This document shows, in pieces, positions 1 through 8,725 of a stretch of DNA of 64,000 nucleotides; the stretch's first letter is position 1, and every line of letters starts with the position of its first letter. Both the position numbers and the translations under genes were made by a program. Source of the DNA: RBG-16-66-20 sp036560705 (GTDB taxonomy: Bacteria; Pseudomonadota; Gammaproteobacteria; Burkholderiales; SG8-39); contig DATBQR010000062.1 in assembly GCA_036560705.1 (NCBI GenBank), forward strand, positions 9,059 through 73,058, given 5' to 3'. The notes under the pieces were generated by a model. The model saw only the letters and a list, made by a program, of their open reading frames with translations. It was not told where the DNA came from and did no database searches.

Positions 1-1537
<1,537 letters not shown>

Positions 1538-1543
1538 CGCGGC

Positions 1544-2329
1544 ATGGATTCGAGTCTGCTGCAGGCGCTGGTCCTCGGCATCGTTGAGGGGCTCACCGAG
1601 TTCCTGCCGATCTCCAGCACCGGGCATCTCATCCTCGCGGGCGAGCTGCTCGGCGCGAACGACGAGCGCTGGAACGTGTTCAACATCGTCATCCAGACCG
1701 GCGCGATGCTCGCCATCGTGTGGGAATACCGCGCGCGTTTTTTCAAGGTCGATGTCGCGCTCTACCGCAACCTGTTCGTCGCCTTTCTTCCCGCGGCGGT
1801 GTTCGGCTTGCTGTTTTCGGGCTTCATCAAGAGCCATCTGTTCCACGCCGTGCCGGTGGCGATCGCGTTCATCGTCGGGGGTGTGATTATTCTTTTTGTC
1901 GATAGGGGCGAAAGAAGTGCAAGAGTAAAAGACACCCATTCGATGTCCTGGCTGGATGCGCTGAAAGTCGGCTTCGCGCAGTGCTTCGCGCTCATCCCGG
2001 GCACCTCGCGCTCGGGCGCGACGATCATCGGCGGCATGCTGTTCGGCCTTTCGCGCAAGGCCGCCACCGAATTCTCTTTTTTCCTGGCCGTGCCCACTCT
2101 GGTGGCGGCGGGCGGCTACGATCTGTTCAAGCATCGCGCGTTGTTCTCGGCGAGCGACCTGCCGATCTTTGGCGTCGGTTCAGTCGCCGCCTTCGCCTCG
2201 GCGTTTCTAGTGGTGCGCTGGCTGATCCGCTATGTGGCGACGCACGACTTCAGGCCGTTCGCCTGGTACCGCATCGCGTTCGGGATTTTCGTCCTCGGGG
2301 CGGTGTATCTATCCCTGTACCCAGGGTAG
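1544..2329 (+). CDS. uppP: Undecaprenyl-diphosphatase UppP (BacA)
   Basis: Integral membrane phosphatase that recycles undecaprenyl diphosphate to the monophosphate carrier used in peptidoglycan synthesis; loss or gain alters bacitracin sensitivity in the family. 261 aa, the usual length. The two family signatures are present: EGLTEFLPISSTGHL near residue 15 and PGTSRSGATIIGG near residue 151, with hydrophobic segments between and after. The ATG lies 6 bp after thiC, suggesting cotranscription. Codons around 1885-1950 use rare AGG, AGA and GTA, unlike the rest of the gene. The 3' end overlaps the convergent rhodanese gene by 21 bp. Confidence 0.95.
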   Translation: MDSSLLQALVLGIVEGLTEFLPISSTGHLILAGELLGANDERWNVFNIVIQTGAMLAIVWEYRARFFKVDVALYRNLFVAFLPAAVFGLLFSGFIKSHLFHAVPVAIAFIVGGVIILFVDRGERSARVKDTHSMSWLDALKVGFAQCFALIPGTSRSGATIIGGMLFGLSRKAATEFSFFLAVPTLVAAGGYDLFKHRALFSASDLPIFGVGSVAAFASAFLVVRWLIRYVATHDFRPFAWYRIAFGIFVLGAVYLSLYPG

Positions 2330-2746
2330 GCCGGCCTTGCGCCAGCCGCCCACGGTATTGCGATGGTGCTCGGCGTCCTTGTCGCCCTCGAAGCCTTCGA
2401 GGATGTTGTAGGCCTCCTTCCAGCCCGCTTGCGTGGCGGCGATCGCCGCCTGGTGCGAGCGGGCGCCCGAACGGCACAGGAACATTACTGGTTCGTCCTT
2501 CTTCGCCGTGTTTTCTAGCTGCCTGAGGAAATCCGGGTTGCGCTGGCCGTCCGGGTAGGTGCTCCATTCGATCGTGTCGCTGCCGGGCACCGAACCGACA
2601 TATTGAAGTTCGGCCTCGGTGCGTACGTCGACCAGCTTTGCCCCGCTTTGCATCAGCTCATGGGCTTCCGTGGGGAGCAGGGCGCCCGCGTATGGAAGCC
2701 GCATGTTCTGGCCGCGTTCTTTCGCTTTTTGCCTGATTTCATCCAT
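2309..2746 (-). CDS. Rhodanese-like domain protein
   Basis: Single-domain rhodanese of 145 aa, probably cytoplasmic. The active-site loop reads CRSGARSHQAA, with the catalytic cysteine in the CRSGxRS form common in stand-alone rhodaneses. The KLVDVRTEAEL and YNILEGFEGD segments are typical. The start at 2746 (MDEIRQK) fits family length better than the in-frame TTG/ATG-like starts further upstream, which would run through the glnA control region. A TATAAT sits 7 nt upstream of this ATG and there is no Shine-Dalgarno, so the message may be leaderless. Physiological sulfur acceptor unknown. Convergent with uppP, divergent from glnA. Confidence 0.85.
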   Translation of the reverse strand: MDEIRQKAKERGQNMRLPYAGALLPTEAHELMQSGAKLVDVRTEAELQYVGSVPGSDTIEWSTYPDGQRNPDFLRQLENTAKKDEPVMFLCRSGARSHQAAIAATQAGWKEAYNILEGFEGDKDAEHHRNTVGGWRKAGLPWVQG

Positions 2747-2753
2747 ACCCAGG

Positions 2754-2759
2754 ATTATA
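2754..2759 (-). promoter_or_regulatory. -10 element of rhodanese gene (TATAAT)
   Basis: A perfect TATAAT on the minus strand with 7 nt between it and the ATG at 2746. The expected start of transcription falls on or next to the start codon. No clear -35 is seen. Confidence 0.55.
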
Positions 2760-2774
2760 GGTTCTGGAGGGGGT

Positions 2775-2791
2775 GGCACCGGCATGGTGCC
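2775..2791. promoter_or_regulatory. NtrC-type binding site 1 upstream of glnA
   Basis: Inverted repeat GCACC-N5-GGTGC (extended to G/C on both sides), matching the NtrC consensus known from enteric glnA. Its centre is about 31 bp (three helical turns) from site 2 and about 127 bp upstream of the predicted sigma-54 start. Confidence 0.75.
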
Positions 2792-2806
2792 GGCGCACCG
2801 CATGGC

Positions 2807-2821
2807 GCACTGACAAAGTGC
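2807..2821. promoter_or_regulatory. NtrC-type binding site 2 upstream of glnA
   Basis: Perfect inverted repeat GCACT-N5-AGTGC, an NtrC half-site variant also found at enteric glnA. It overlaps the -35 of a sigma-70-like promoter, so bound NtrC could block that promoter while activating the sigma-54 promoter downstream. Confidence 0.7.
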
Positions 2822-2839
2822 ATTTTGGTCGTTTAGAAT
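2810..2839 (+). promoter_or_regulatory. Sigma-70-like promoter of glnA
   Basis: CTGACA, an 18-bp spacer, then TAGAAT. The -35 lies inside NtrC site 2, the same logic as glnAp1 in enterics. Inferred from sequence only. Confidence 0.5.
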
Positions 2840-2883
2840 CGCATCGGTTTGGCCAGAAGGGGGATGGCCACGGTGCTGCCGTT

Positions 2884-2899
2884 TGGCATGGATTCTGCT
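2884..2899 (+). promoter_or_regulatory. Sigma-54 promoter of glnA
   Basis: TGGCAT-N5-CTGCT keeps the invariant GG and GC dinucleotides at the 12-bp offset required at -24/-12. The predicted start near 2910 leaves a leader of about 57 nt before glnA. Confidence 0.65.
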
Positions 2900-2966
2900 C
2901 ATTAAGGCGGGTCCAGCCGGCGTGCCCGGCCCGTCCTCATTTAACTACCCGCTCAGGAGATTCCAG

Positions 2967-4382
2967 ATGGCGATGACGCCCGATGACGTATTGAAGATGA
3001 TCAAGGACAAGGAGGTGAAGTTCGTCGACATCCGCTTCACCGACACCCGCGGCAAGGAGCAGCACGTTTCCGTGCCGGCGAAAGTCTTCAACAAGGACAA
3101 GTTCACCGACGGCCACGCTTTCGACGGCTCGTCGATCGCCGGCTGGAAGGGCATCCAGGCCTCCGACATGCTGCTGTACCCGGACGCCTCGACCGCCCGC
3201 ATGGATCCGTTCACCGACGAAGCCGTGCTCAACATCAACTGCGACGTGGTCGAGCCCACGGACGGCAAGCCCTACAACCGCTGCCCGCGGGGGATCGCCA
3301 AGCGCGCGGAGGCCTATCTCAAGTCCTCCGGCATCGGCGACGTGGCGTATTTCGGCCCCGAGCCCGAGTTCTTCATTTTCGACGGCGTCACCTGGAGCGT
3401 CGACATGTCCGGGTCTTCGGTCAAGATCAAGTCCGAGGAAGCGCCCTGGTCCACCGGGATCGACTACGAGTCGGGCAACATGGCGCATCGCGCACCGGTG
3501 AAGGGCGGCTACTTTCCGGTGCCGCCGGCCGACACGCTGCAGGACATCCGCAACGCGATGTGCATCGCGCTCGAGCAGCAGGGCGTGGAGGTCGAAGTGC
3601 ATCACCACGAAGTGGCCGCCGCGGGTCAGTGCGAGATCGGCACCAAGTTCGCGCCGCTGGTGCAACGCGCCGACTGGCTGCAGATCCTGAAGTACACGGT
3701 GTGGAACGTCGCCGCGTCCTACGGCAAGACGGCGACCTTCATGCCCAAGCCGATCGTCGGCGACAACGGCTCGGGCATGCACGTGCACCAGTCGGTGTGG
3801 AAGGGCGGCAACAACCTGTTCGCGGGCAATCTCTATGCCGGCCTCTCCGAGTTCGCGCTGCACTACATCGGCGGCATCATCAAGCACGCCAAGGCGCTGA
3901 ACGCGATCACCAACCCGGGCACCAACTCCTACAAGCGGCTGGTGCCGGGCTTCGAGGCGCCGATCAACCTCGCCTACTCGGCGAAGAACCGCTCGGCCTC
4001 CTGCCGCATCCCCTACGTGGCGAGCCCCAAGGCGCGCCGCGTCGAGGTGCGCTTCCCCGATCCGACCGCGAACGCCTACCTGGCGTTCTCCGCGATGCTG
4101 ATGGCGGGGCTGGACGGCGTGCAGAACAAGATCCATCCCGGCGACCCGATCGACAAGGACCTCTATCACCTGCCGCCCGAAGAGGCCGGCAAGGTGCCGC
4201 AGGTCTGCGCGTCGCTGGACGAAGCGCTCGAGAACCTGAAGAAGGATCACGCCTTCCTCACCAAGGGCGGGGTGTTCGACGAGGATTTCCTCGAGTCCTA
4301 CATCGCGCTGAAAATGGACGAAGTCACGCGCTTCCGCATGACGACCCATCCGGTCGAGTTCGACATGTACTACAGCTCGTAG
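2967..4382 (+). CDS. glnA: Glutamine synthetase type I
   Basis: Makes glutamine from glutamate, ammonia and ATP; dodecameric cytoplasmic enzyme. 471 aa. The start at 2967 is set by CAGGAG just upstream; earlier in-frame codons run through the promoter region. Visible: the HAFDGSSIAGW substrate segment, GPEPEFFIFD metal ligands, NGSGMHVHQS, the NPGTNSYKRLVPG nucleotide loop and NRSASCRIP. The loop DLYHLPPEE puts the adenylylatable tyrosine at residue 400, so GlnE control (GSI-beta class) is expected. Upstream NtrC and sigma-54 sites and downstream ntrBC point to nitrogen-responsive expression. A strong terminator follows. Confidence 0.98.
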   Translation: MAMTPDDVLKMIKDKEVKFVDIRFTDTRGKEQHVSVPAKVFNKDKFTDGHAFDGSSIAGWKGIQASDMLLYPDASTARMDPFTDEAVLNINCDVVEPTDGKPYNRCPRGIAKRAEAYLKSSGIGDVAYFGPEPEFFIFDGVTWSVDMSGSSVKIKSEEAPWSTGIDYESGNMAHRAPVKGGYFPVPPADTLQDIRNAMCIALEQQGVEVEVHHHEVAAAGQCEIGTKFAPLVQRADWLQILKYTVWNVAASYGKTATFMPKPIVGDNGSGMHVHQSVWKGGNNLFAGNLYAGLSEFALHYIGGIIKHAKALNAITNPGTNSYKRLVPGFEAPINLAYSAKNRSASCRIPYVASPKARRVEVRFPDPTANAYLAFSAMLMAGLDGVQNKIHPGDPIDKDLYHLPPEEAGKVPQVCASLDEALENLKKDHAFLTKGGVFDEDFLESYIALKMDEVTRFRMTTHPVEFDMYYSS

Positions 4383-4419
4383 CCGCCTCGGAAGCTGAAG
4401 CGTTAGTAGAAGGACGGGC

Positions 4420-4453
4420 AGAAGGACGGGCTGCGGCCCGTCCTTCTCATTTT
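4420..4453 (+). terminator. Rho-independent terminator of glnA
   Basis: A perfect 12-bp stem (AGAAGGACGGGC and its complement) with a TGCG loop, followed by TTTT. The left arm is also directly duplicated just upstream at 4408-4419. Confidence 0.85.
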
Positions 4454-4480
4454 GAGGCCGGATTGAAAAAAACCTATTTG

Positions 4481-4496
4481 TGGCATAGACTTAGCG
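4481..4496 (+). promoter_or_regulatory. Possible sigma-54 promoter before the DUF4124/ntrBC genes
   Basis: TGGCAT-N5-TAGCG keeps GG and GC at 12-bp offset but has TA instead of TT before GC. It follows the glnA terminator and would restore transcription into the regulator genes. Confidence 0.35.
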
Positions 4497-4522
4497 AATC
4501 CATTTCAGGCGTCTTCTTGCCC

Positions 4523-4996
4523 ATGTCGCGGATCGGTGCATTGTTGGTTCTGGCACTCGGCTTTGCCGCCGGCGGCGTTGCGTTCGCGCAGACGGAGACG
4601 ATCTGGAGCTGCAAGGACAGCGCCGGGCGCACCAGCGTCACCAATCTCAAGGAGGACACCGTGGGCAAGGACTGCCGCATCGTGCAGCAGCAGCGCGTGA
4701 CCGTGGTGCCGGCCTCCAAGAACAAATCGCCTGCCGGGTTCCCGAAGGAATCGACCTCCGACCGCGTCGCCGCCAAGGTCAAGCAGCGCGACACGCTGGA
4801 GCAGGAGCTTACCCAGGAGGAGTCGATGCTCGCGGATGCGAGGAAAAAGCTCTCCGAACAGGAAGCGATGCGCGGCGGCGATGAAAAGAATTACACCAGG
4901 GTGCTCGAGCGGCTGAAACCGTACCAGGACACGGTCGAGGTCCACGAAAAGAACGTCGACGCCCTGAAGCGCGAGCTCGCCAATCTTTCGCGCTGA
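4523..4996 (+). CDS. DUF4124-like secreted coiled-coil protein
   Basis: 157 aa, function unknown. Residues 1-22 form a signal peptide ending near AFA. A short DUF4124-like region follows (TIWSCKDSAGRTSVTN, with cysteines in WSCKD and KDCRI), then a charged, helical coiled-coil tail rich in E, K and L from about residue 85 to the end. Probably periplasmic. It sits between the glnA terminator and ntrB, a position where short DUF4124 proteins often occur in betaproteobacteria. ntrB starts 19 bp downstream. The start at 4523 puts the signal peptide first; no good Shine-Dalgarno is visible. Confidence 0.75.
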   Translation: MSRIGALLVLALGFAAGGVAFAQTETIWSCKDSAGRTSVTNLKEDTVGKDCRIVQQQRVTVVPASKNKSPAGFPKESTSDRVAAKVKQRDTLEQELTQEESMLADARKKLSEQEAMRGGDEKNYTRVLERLKPYQDTVEVHEKNVDALKRELANLSR

Positions 4997-5015
4997 GGCG
5001 GAGCCGATCCGGCCC

Positions 5016-6083
5016 GTGGCCGAAGCGCGTTCCGCCGGGTTCTCCGGGCTAGAGCTGCTGGCCACCGCCGTGGTGGTGCTGGACGGCAGCTACGTCGTGC
5101 GCTACACCAACCCGGCCGCCGAGAACCTGCTCGGCGCCGGCGCCCGGTCCCTCGTCGGCCAGCCGTTCCCCGCCCTGTTCGCCGACGGCGCAGCCCTCGA
5201 AGAAATGCTTGCCGAGGCGCTTGCCGTGCATTGGAGCTACCGTGCGCAGACCGTGGGCTACGAACGCGCCGGGCGCGATCCGCTGCCGCTGTCCTGCCTG
5301 GTCGCGCCGATCGACATGCCGGACATGCCTTTGCTGGTCGAACTGCGCCCGATCCAGGAGCAGTTGCGCCTGGAGCGCGAGGAGCGCCTGCTCGACCAGC
5401 AGGAAACGACCCGGGAGCTGCTGCGCAATCTGGCGCACGAGATCAAGAATCCGCTCGGCGGCCTGCGCGGCTCCGCGCAGCTGCTCGAGCGCGAACTCGA
5501 ACGGCCCGAACTGCGGGAATACACCCAGGTCATCATCAAGGAGGCCGATCGTCTGCAGGTGCTGCTCGACCGGCTGCTGACGCCGCGGCGCACGGTGCAG
5601 CTCCGGCAGGTGAACATCCACGAGGTTCTCGAGCGCGTGCGGAGCCTGGTGCTGGCCGAGTTTCCGCAAGGCATCGCGGCCATCCGCAACTACGATCCGA
5701 GCGTCCCGGACCTGATGGGGGACGTGGAGCAATTGATCCAGGCCGTGCTGAACGTGGTCCGCAACGCCGCCCAGGCGCTCCTTTCCGGGGCGAACGGCGG
5801 CCGCGGGGGGGCCATCGTGCTGCGGACCCGGGCGGTCCGCCAGGTGACCATTGCGCGGCAGCGGCACAAGCTGGCATTGGAATTGCAAGTAATAGACGAC
5901 GGGCCCGGCGTGCCCGAGGAAATCCGCGACCGCGTCTTCAACCCGCTCGTTTCGGGACGGGAAGGGGGCAGCGGCATCGGCCTCGCGCTCGTGCGGACCT
6001 ACGTGCAAAACCACGGTGGCGTGGTCGAATTCGACAGCCGCCCGGGAAGAACCGTATTCACACTATTGTTGCCTCTGGCATGA
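5016..6083 (+). CDS. glnL: Nitrogen regulation sensor histidine kinase NtrB
   Basis: 355 aa with a GTG start. PAS-type sensor region at about residues 10-110, dimerisation/phosphoacceptor helix NLAHEIKNPLGGLRGSAQ with His141, and an HATPase domain with N-box NVVRNAAQ and G-boxes DDGPGVP and GSGIGLAL. No membrane segments, as expected for this cytoplasmic kinase, whose kinase/phosphatase balance is set by PII proteins. Its stop overlaps the ntrC start in an ATGA, so the pair is translationally coupled. Also called ntrB. Confidence 0.95.
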   Translation: MAEARSAGFSGLELLATAVVVLDGSYVVRYTNPAAENLLGAGARSLVGQPFPALFADGAALEEMLAEALAVHWSYRAQTVGYERAGRDPLPLSCLVAPIDMPDMPLLVELRPIQEQLRLEREERLLDQQETTRELLRNLAHEIKNPLGGLRGSAQLLERELERPELREYTQVIIKEADRLQVLLDRLLTPRRTVQLRQVNIHEVLERVRSLVLAEFPQGIAAIRNYDPSVPDLMGDVEQLIQAVLNVVRNAAQALLSGANGGRGGAIVLRTRAVRQVTIARQRHKLALELQVIDDGPGVPEEIRDRVFNPLVSGREGGSGIGLALVRTYVQNHGGVVEFDSRPGRTVFTLLLPLA

Positions 6084-7483
6084 AACCGGTCTGGATCGTC
6101 GACGACGATCGCTCCATCCGCTGGGTATTCGAGAAGGCGCTCAGCCGCGAGGGCATCTCGTACAACTCCTTCGCCTCGGCGCGCGAGGCGCTCGACGCAC
6201 TGTCGGGCGGCGCGCCGCAGGTCCTCATTTCCGATATCCGCATGCCCGGGCAATCGGGCATCGAACTGCTGCAGGAGGTGAAGGAAAAGCACCCGGCGGT
6301 CCCCGTGATCGTGATGACGGCGTACTCCGACCTGGAATCCGCGGTCGCGGCGTTCCAGGGCGGCGCTTACGAATACCTGCCGAAGCCCTTCGATGTCGAT
6401 CAGGCGGTCGAGCTCATACGCCGGGCGCTGGAGGAGAGCCAGCGCGAGCAGGAGGCGCTCGATCCCGTCCGGGAGGTTCAGGAAATCCTCGGGCAGGCGC
6501 CGGCGATGCAGGAGGTATTCCGCGCCATCGGGCGGTTGTCGCAGTCGAGCGCCACGGTGCTGATCACCGGCGAGTCCGGCACCGGCAAGGAACTGGTGGC
6601 AAGGGCGCTGCATCGGCACAGCACCCGCGCGGCCAAGCCGTTCATCGCCATCAACACCGCCGCGATGCCCAAGGATCTGCTCGAGTCCGAGCTGTTCGGC
6701 CACGAGCGCGGTGCGTTTACCGGCGCGCAGGCGCTGCGGCGCGGCCGCTTCGAGCAGGCCGAGGCGGGCACCCTGTTCCTGGACGAAATCGGCGACATGC
6801 CGTCGGAGCTGCAGACGCGGCTGTTGCGCGTGCTGTCGGACGGCACCTTCTACCGGGTGGGCGGCCACCAGCAGCTGAAGGCGAACGTCCGGGTGATCGC
6901 CGCCACGCACCAGGACCTCGACAGCCGCGTGCGCGAAGGCGGATTCCGCGAGGACCTCTACCATCGCCTGAACGTCATCCGCGTCCGCATCCCATCACTG
7001 CGCGAGCGGCGCGAGGACATTCCGCTGCTGGCGCGGCATTTCCTGGCCAAGAGCGCCAAGGAGCTCAACGTAGAGTCCAAGCGCCTGTCGGACGAAGTGC
7101 TTGCTCACCTCGCGCGGATGGATTTCCCCGGCAACGTGCGCCAGCTGGAGAACCTGTGCCACTGGCTCACGGTCATGGCGCCCGGTCAGGCGATCGGCAT
7201 CGCCGATCTGCCGGCCGAATTCCGCGGCGAGCCCGCCGCCGCAAGCATGGCGCCGGCCTCGGACTGGGTCGCCGCGCTCGAGCAGGAGGTCGAGCGGCGC
7301 CTGGCGCGCGGCGAGACCGGCGTGCTCGATCAGCTCTCGCGCCAGTTCGAGCGCTCGCTGATCTCCAAGGCGCTGGCGCGCACCGGTGGGCGCCGGATCG
7401 AAGCGGCCAACCTGCTCGGCATGGGCCGCAACACCATCACGCGCAAAATCCAGGAACTCGGCATCGGCGACGCCGACGACTGA
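6080..7483 (+). CDS. glnG: Nitrogen response regulator NtrC
   Basis: 467 aa sigma-54 activator, also called ntrC. Receiver domain (phosphoacceptor Asp52 in LISDIRMPG, Lys in YLPKPF), AAA+ domain with Walker A GESGTGKE, sigma-54 contact loop GAFTGA and Walker B LFLDEIGDM, then a C-terminal Fis-type helix-turn-helix (IEAANLLGMGRNTITRKI). When phosphorylated by NtrB it should activate glnA through the two sites upstream of that gene. ATGA overlap with ntrB. Typical length and domain order, nothing missing. Confidence 0.96.
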   Translation: MKPVWIVDDDRSIRWVFEKALSREGISYNSFASAREALDALSGGAPQVLISDIRMPGQSGIELLQEVKEKHPAVPVIVMTAYSDLESAVAAFQGGAYEYLPKPFDVDQAVELIRRALEESQREQEALDPVREVQEILGQAPAMQEVFRAIGRLSQSSATVLITGESGTGKELVARALHRHSTRAAKPFIAINTAAMPKDLLESELFGHERGAFTGAQALRRGRFEQAEAGTLFLDEIGDMPSELQTRLLRVLSDGTFYRVGGHQQLKANVRVIAATHQDLDSRVREGGFREDLYHRLNVIRVRIPSLRERREDIPLLARHFLAKSAKELNVESKRLSDEVLAHLARMDFPGNVRQLENLCHWLTVMAPGQAIGIADLPAEFRGEPAAASMAPASDWVAALEQEVERRLARGETGVLDQLSRQFERSLISKALARTGGRRIEAANLLGMGRNTITRKIQELGIGDADD

Positions 7484-7493
7484 GATTGTCGTT

Positions 7494-7568
7494 GTCCCCG
7501 CGAAAGCGGGGACCCACGTGGATTCCCGCACCCCGATAGATTCGTTCGGGGCCAGGTTTCGCGGGAAT
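7494..7568. repeat. Dispersed-type GC hairpin repeat after ntrC
   Basis: Two hairpins in the gap between convergent ntrC and the next gene. The first is GTCCCCGC-GAAA-GCGGGGAC, an 8-bp stem closed by a GNRA tetraloop. The second pairs ATTCCCGC (7522-7529) with GCGGGAAT (7561-7568) around an inner CCCCGA/TCGGGG stem. This resembles intergenic REP-like elements common in betaproteobacteria and may terminate both genes. A related hairpin lies at 55381. Confidence 0.6.
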
Positions 7569-7573
7569 GACGG

Positions 7574-8629
7574 TTACTTGGCTTTTCTATTCATCTCCAG
7601 GCGGGCGTCCACGACCGCCACGATTTCATCCACCGCCGCCGAGCGCATGCCCTTCTGCGCGCCGATCGCCTTTACCAGCCGGTCGGTGCGCTCGATGTTG
7701 GGCGCGCCGGCGTCCACTGCGCGCGCGGCCGAGGAAGGCGTTACCAGCGACTGCGCCGCCGCGGCGTATTTCTCGAAGGGCACCATGTCCTTGCGGTCCG
7801 CGCCCAGCGAGACGCACAGGTCGACCACCCAGTTGTAGACCGAGCGCGAGATTTCCAGGTCGGAGTGCACCGCTTCCTTGATCGGGCGGATGCCGTCCTT
7901 CCGGATGCAGCGGTAGTTGCCGGCGAGCAGCATGGCCCATTTCGCCAGCGGCACGAACACCGAGTCGTGCACTTTCAACTTGACCGGGAGTTCCATTCCC
8001 TCGAAGCGCGCGGCTTCGATGTCGGCCTCGAGCCGGCGCAGGATGCCGGTGTGCGCTTCCGAGTCAAAGCGCGCCGCCTTGAAATTGGTGGGCAGCCTCA
8101 CCTGCAGCACGTTGACCTTCTCCTCGGGCGGGCGGAAGGCCTGCGGGTCGGGGCTGCAAAGCGTCACCAGCTTCGGATCGAAGCCGTCCCAGACCGTGGC
8201 ATCGGTGAAGCAGTCGCGCAGCGAAGCCATGGACAAGCCGGGAATCCGCGCGAGATAGGGCAGCGGCGGAATGTTCATGATCGACATGCAGGGGACCCTG
8301 GCCTTTGCCACTGCGTCGAGCAGTTCGCGCACGCCCGGCGAGCGGTATTGCGGCTCCTGCATTCCCAGCACCACGAGGTCCTGGCCAGCGGGGCTCGCTT
8401 CGGCCGGCGTGCACGCGGAGAGCTTGCCCGCGAGCTTGCGCGAATCGATTTCGACGAGGCCCTCGCGACCCTTGACGGGCATGCGAACGATCGCGCCTTC
8501 CCGGTTGAACAGCTCGGCTTCCGCCGGGGTACAGACCATTCTCGCGTTATGCCCGGCGAGCAGCAGCTTGGTGGCGAGCAGGGAGCCGTAAGAGGCGCCG
8601 AAGATCAGGACGCTATGGGGATTTTTCAT
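7574..8629 (-). CDS. PanE/ApbA-fold oxidoreductase-like protein, paralog 1
   Basis: 351 aa with an N-terminal Rossmann segment (VLIFGASYGSLLATKLLLAGH) like that of 2-dehydropantoate 2-reductase, but the remainder is diverged and I do not assign that reaction. Highly similar along its whole length to the gene at 10424-11497, sharing WDGF, SPDPQAFRP, LPTNFKAARF, LPVKLKVHDS, AGNYRCIR and MVPFEKYA-type blocks. It follows the XRE regulator on the same strand by 96 bp. Adjacency to that regulator and to malate synthase suggests a role in C2 or short-chain acid metabolism; this is inference. Substrate unknown. Confidence 0.75.
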   Translation of the reverse strand: MKNPHSVLIFGASYGSLLATKLLLAGHNARMVCTPAEAELFNREGAIVRMPVKGREGLVEIDSRKLAGKLSACTPAEASPAGQDLVVLGMQEPQYRSPGVRELLDAVAKARVPCMSIMNIPPLPYLARIPGLSMASLRDCFTDATVWDGFDPKLVTLCSPDPQAFRPPEEKVNVLQVRLPTNFKAARFDSEAHTGILRRLEADIEAARFEGMELPVKLKVHDSVFVPLAKWAMLLAGNYRCIRKDGIRPIKEAVHSDLEISRSVYNWVVDLCVSLGADRKDMVPFEKYAAAAQSLVTPSSAARAVDAGAPNIERTDRLVKAIGAQKGMRSAAVDEIVAVVDARLEMNRKAK

Positions 8630-8725
8630 AATGTGGAATCGGGGTTCGTAGGACGGAAAACAGCCTACTCCCGCGCCAATGGCGGTGCAATCGCGCGCCG
8701 CAGCATTCGGGCCCGGCCGGGACGG

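Noticed and set aside
7494..7568. Possible small RNA gene
   Set aside because: Two hairpins but no promoter and no conserved single-stranded core; a repeat or terminator explains it better.
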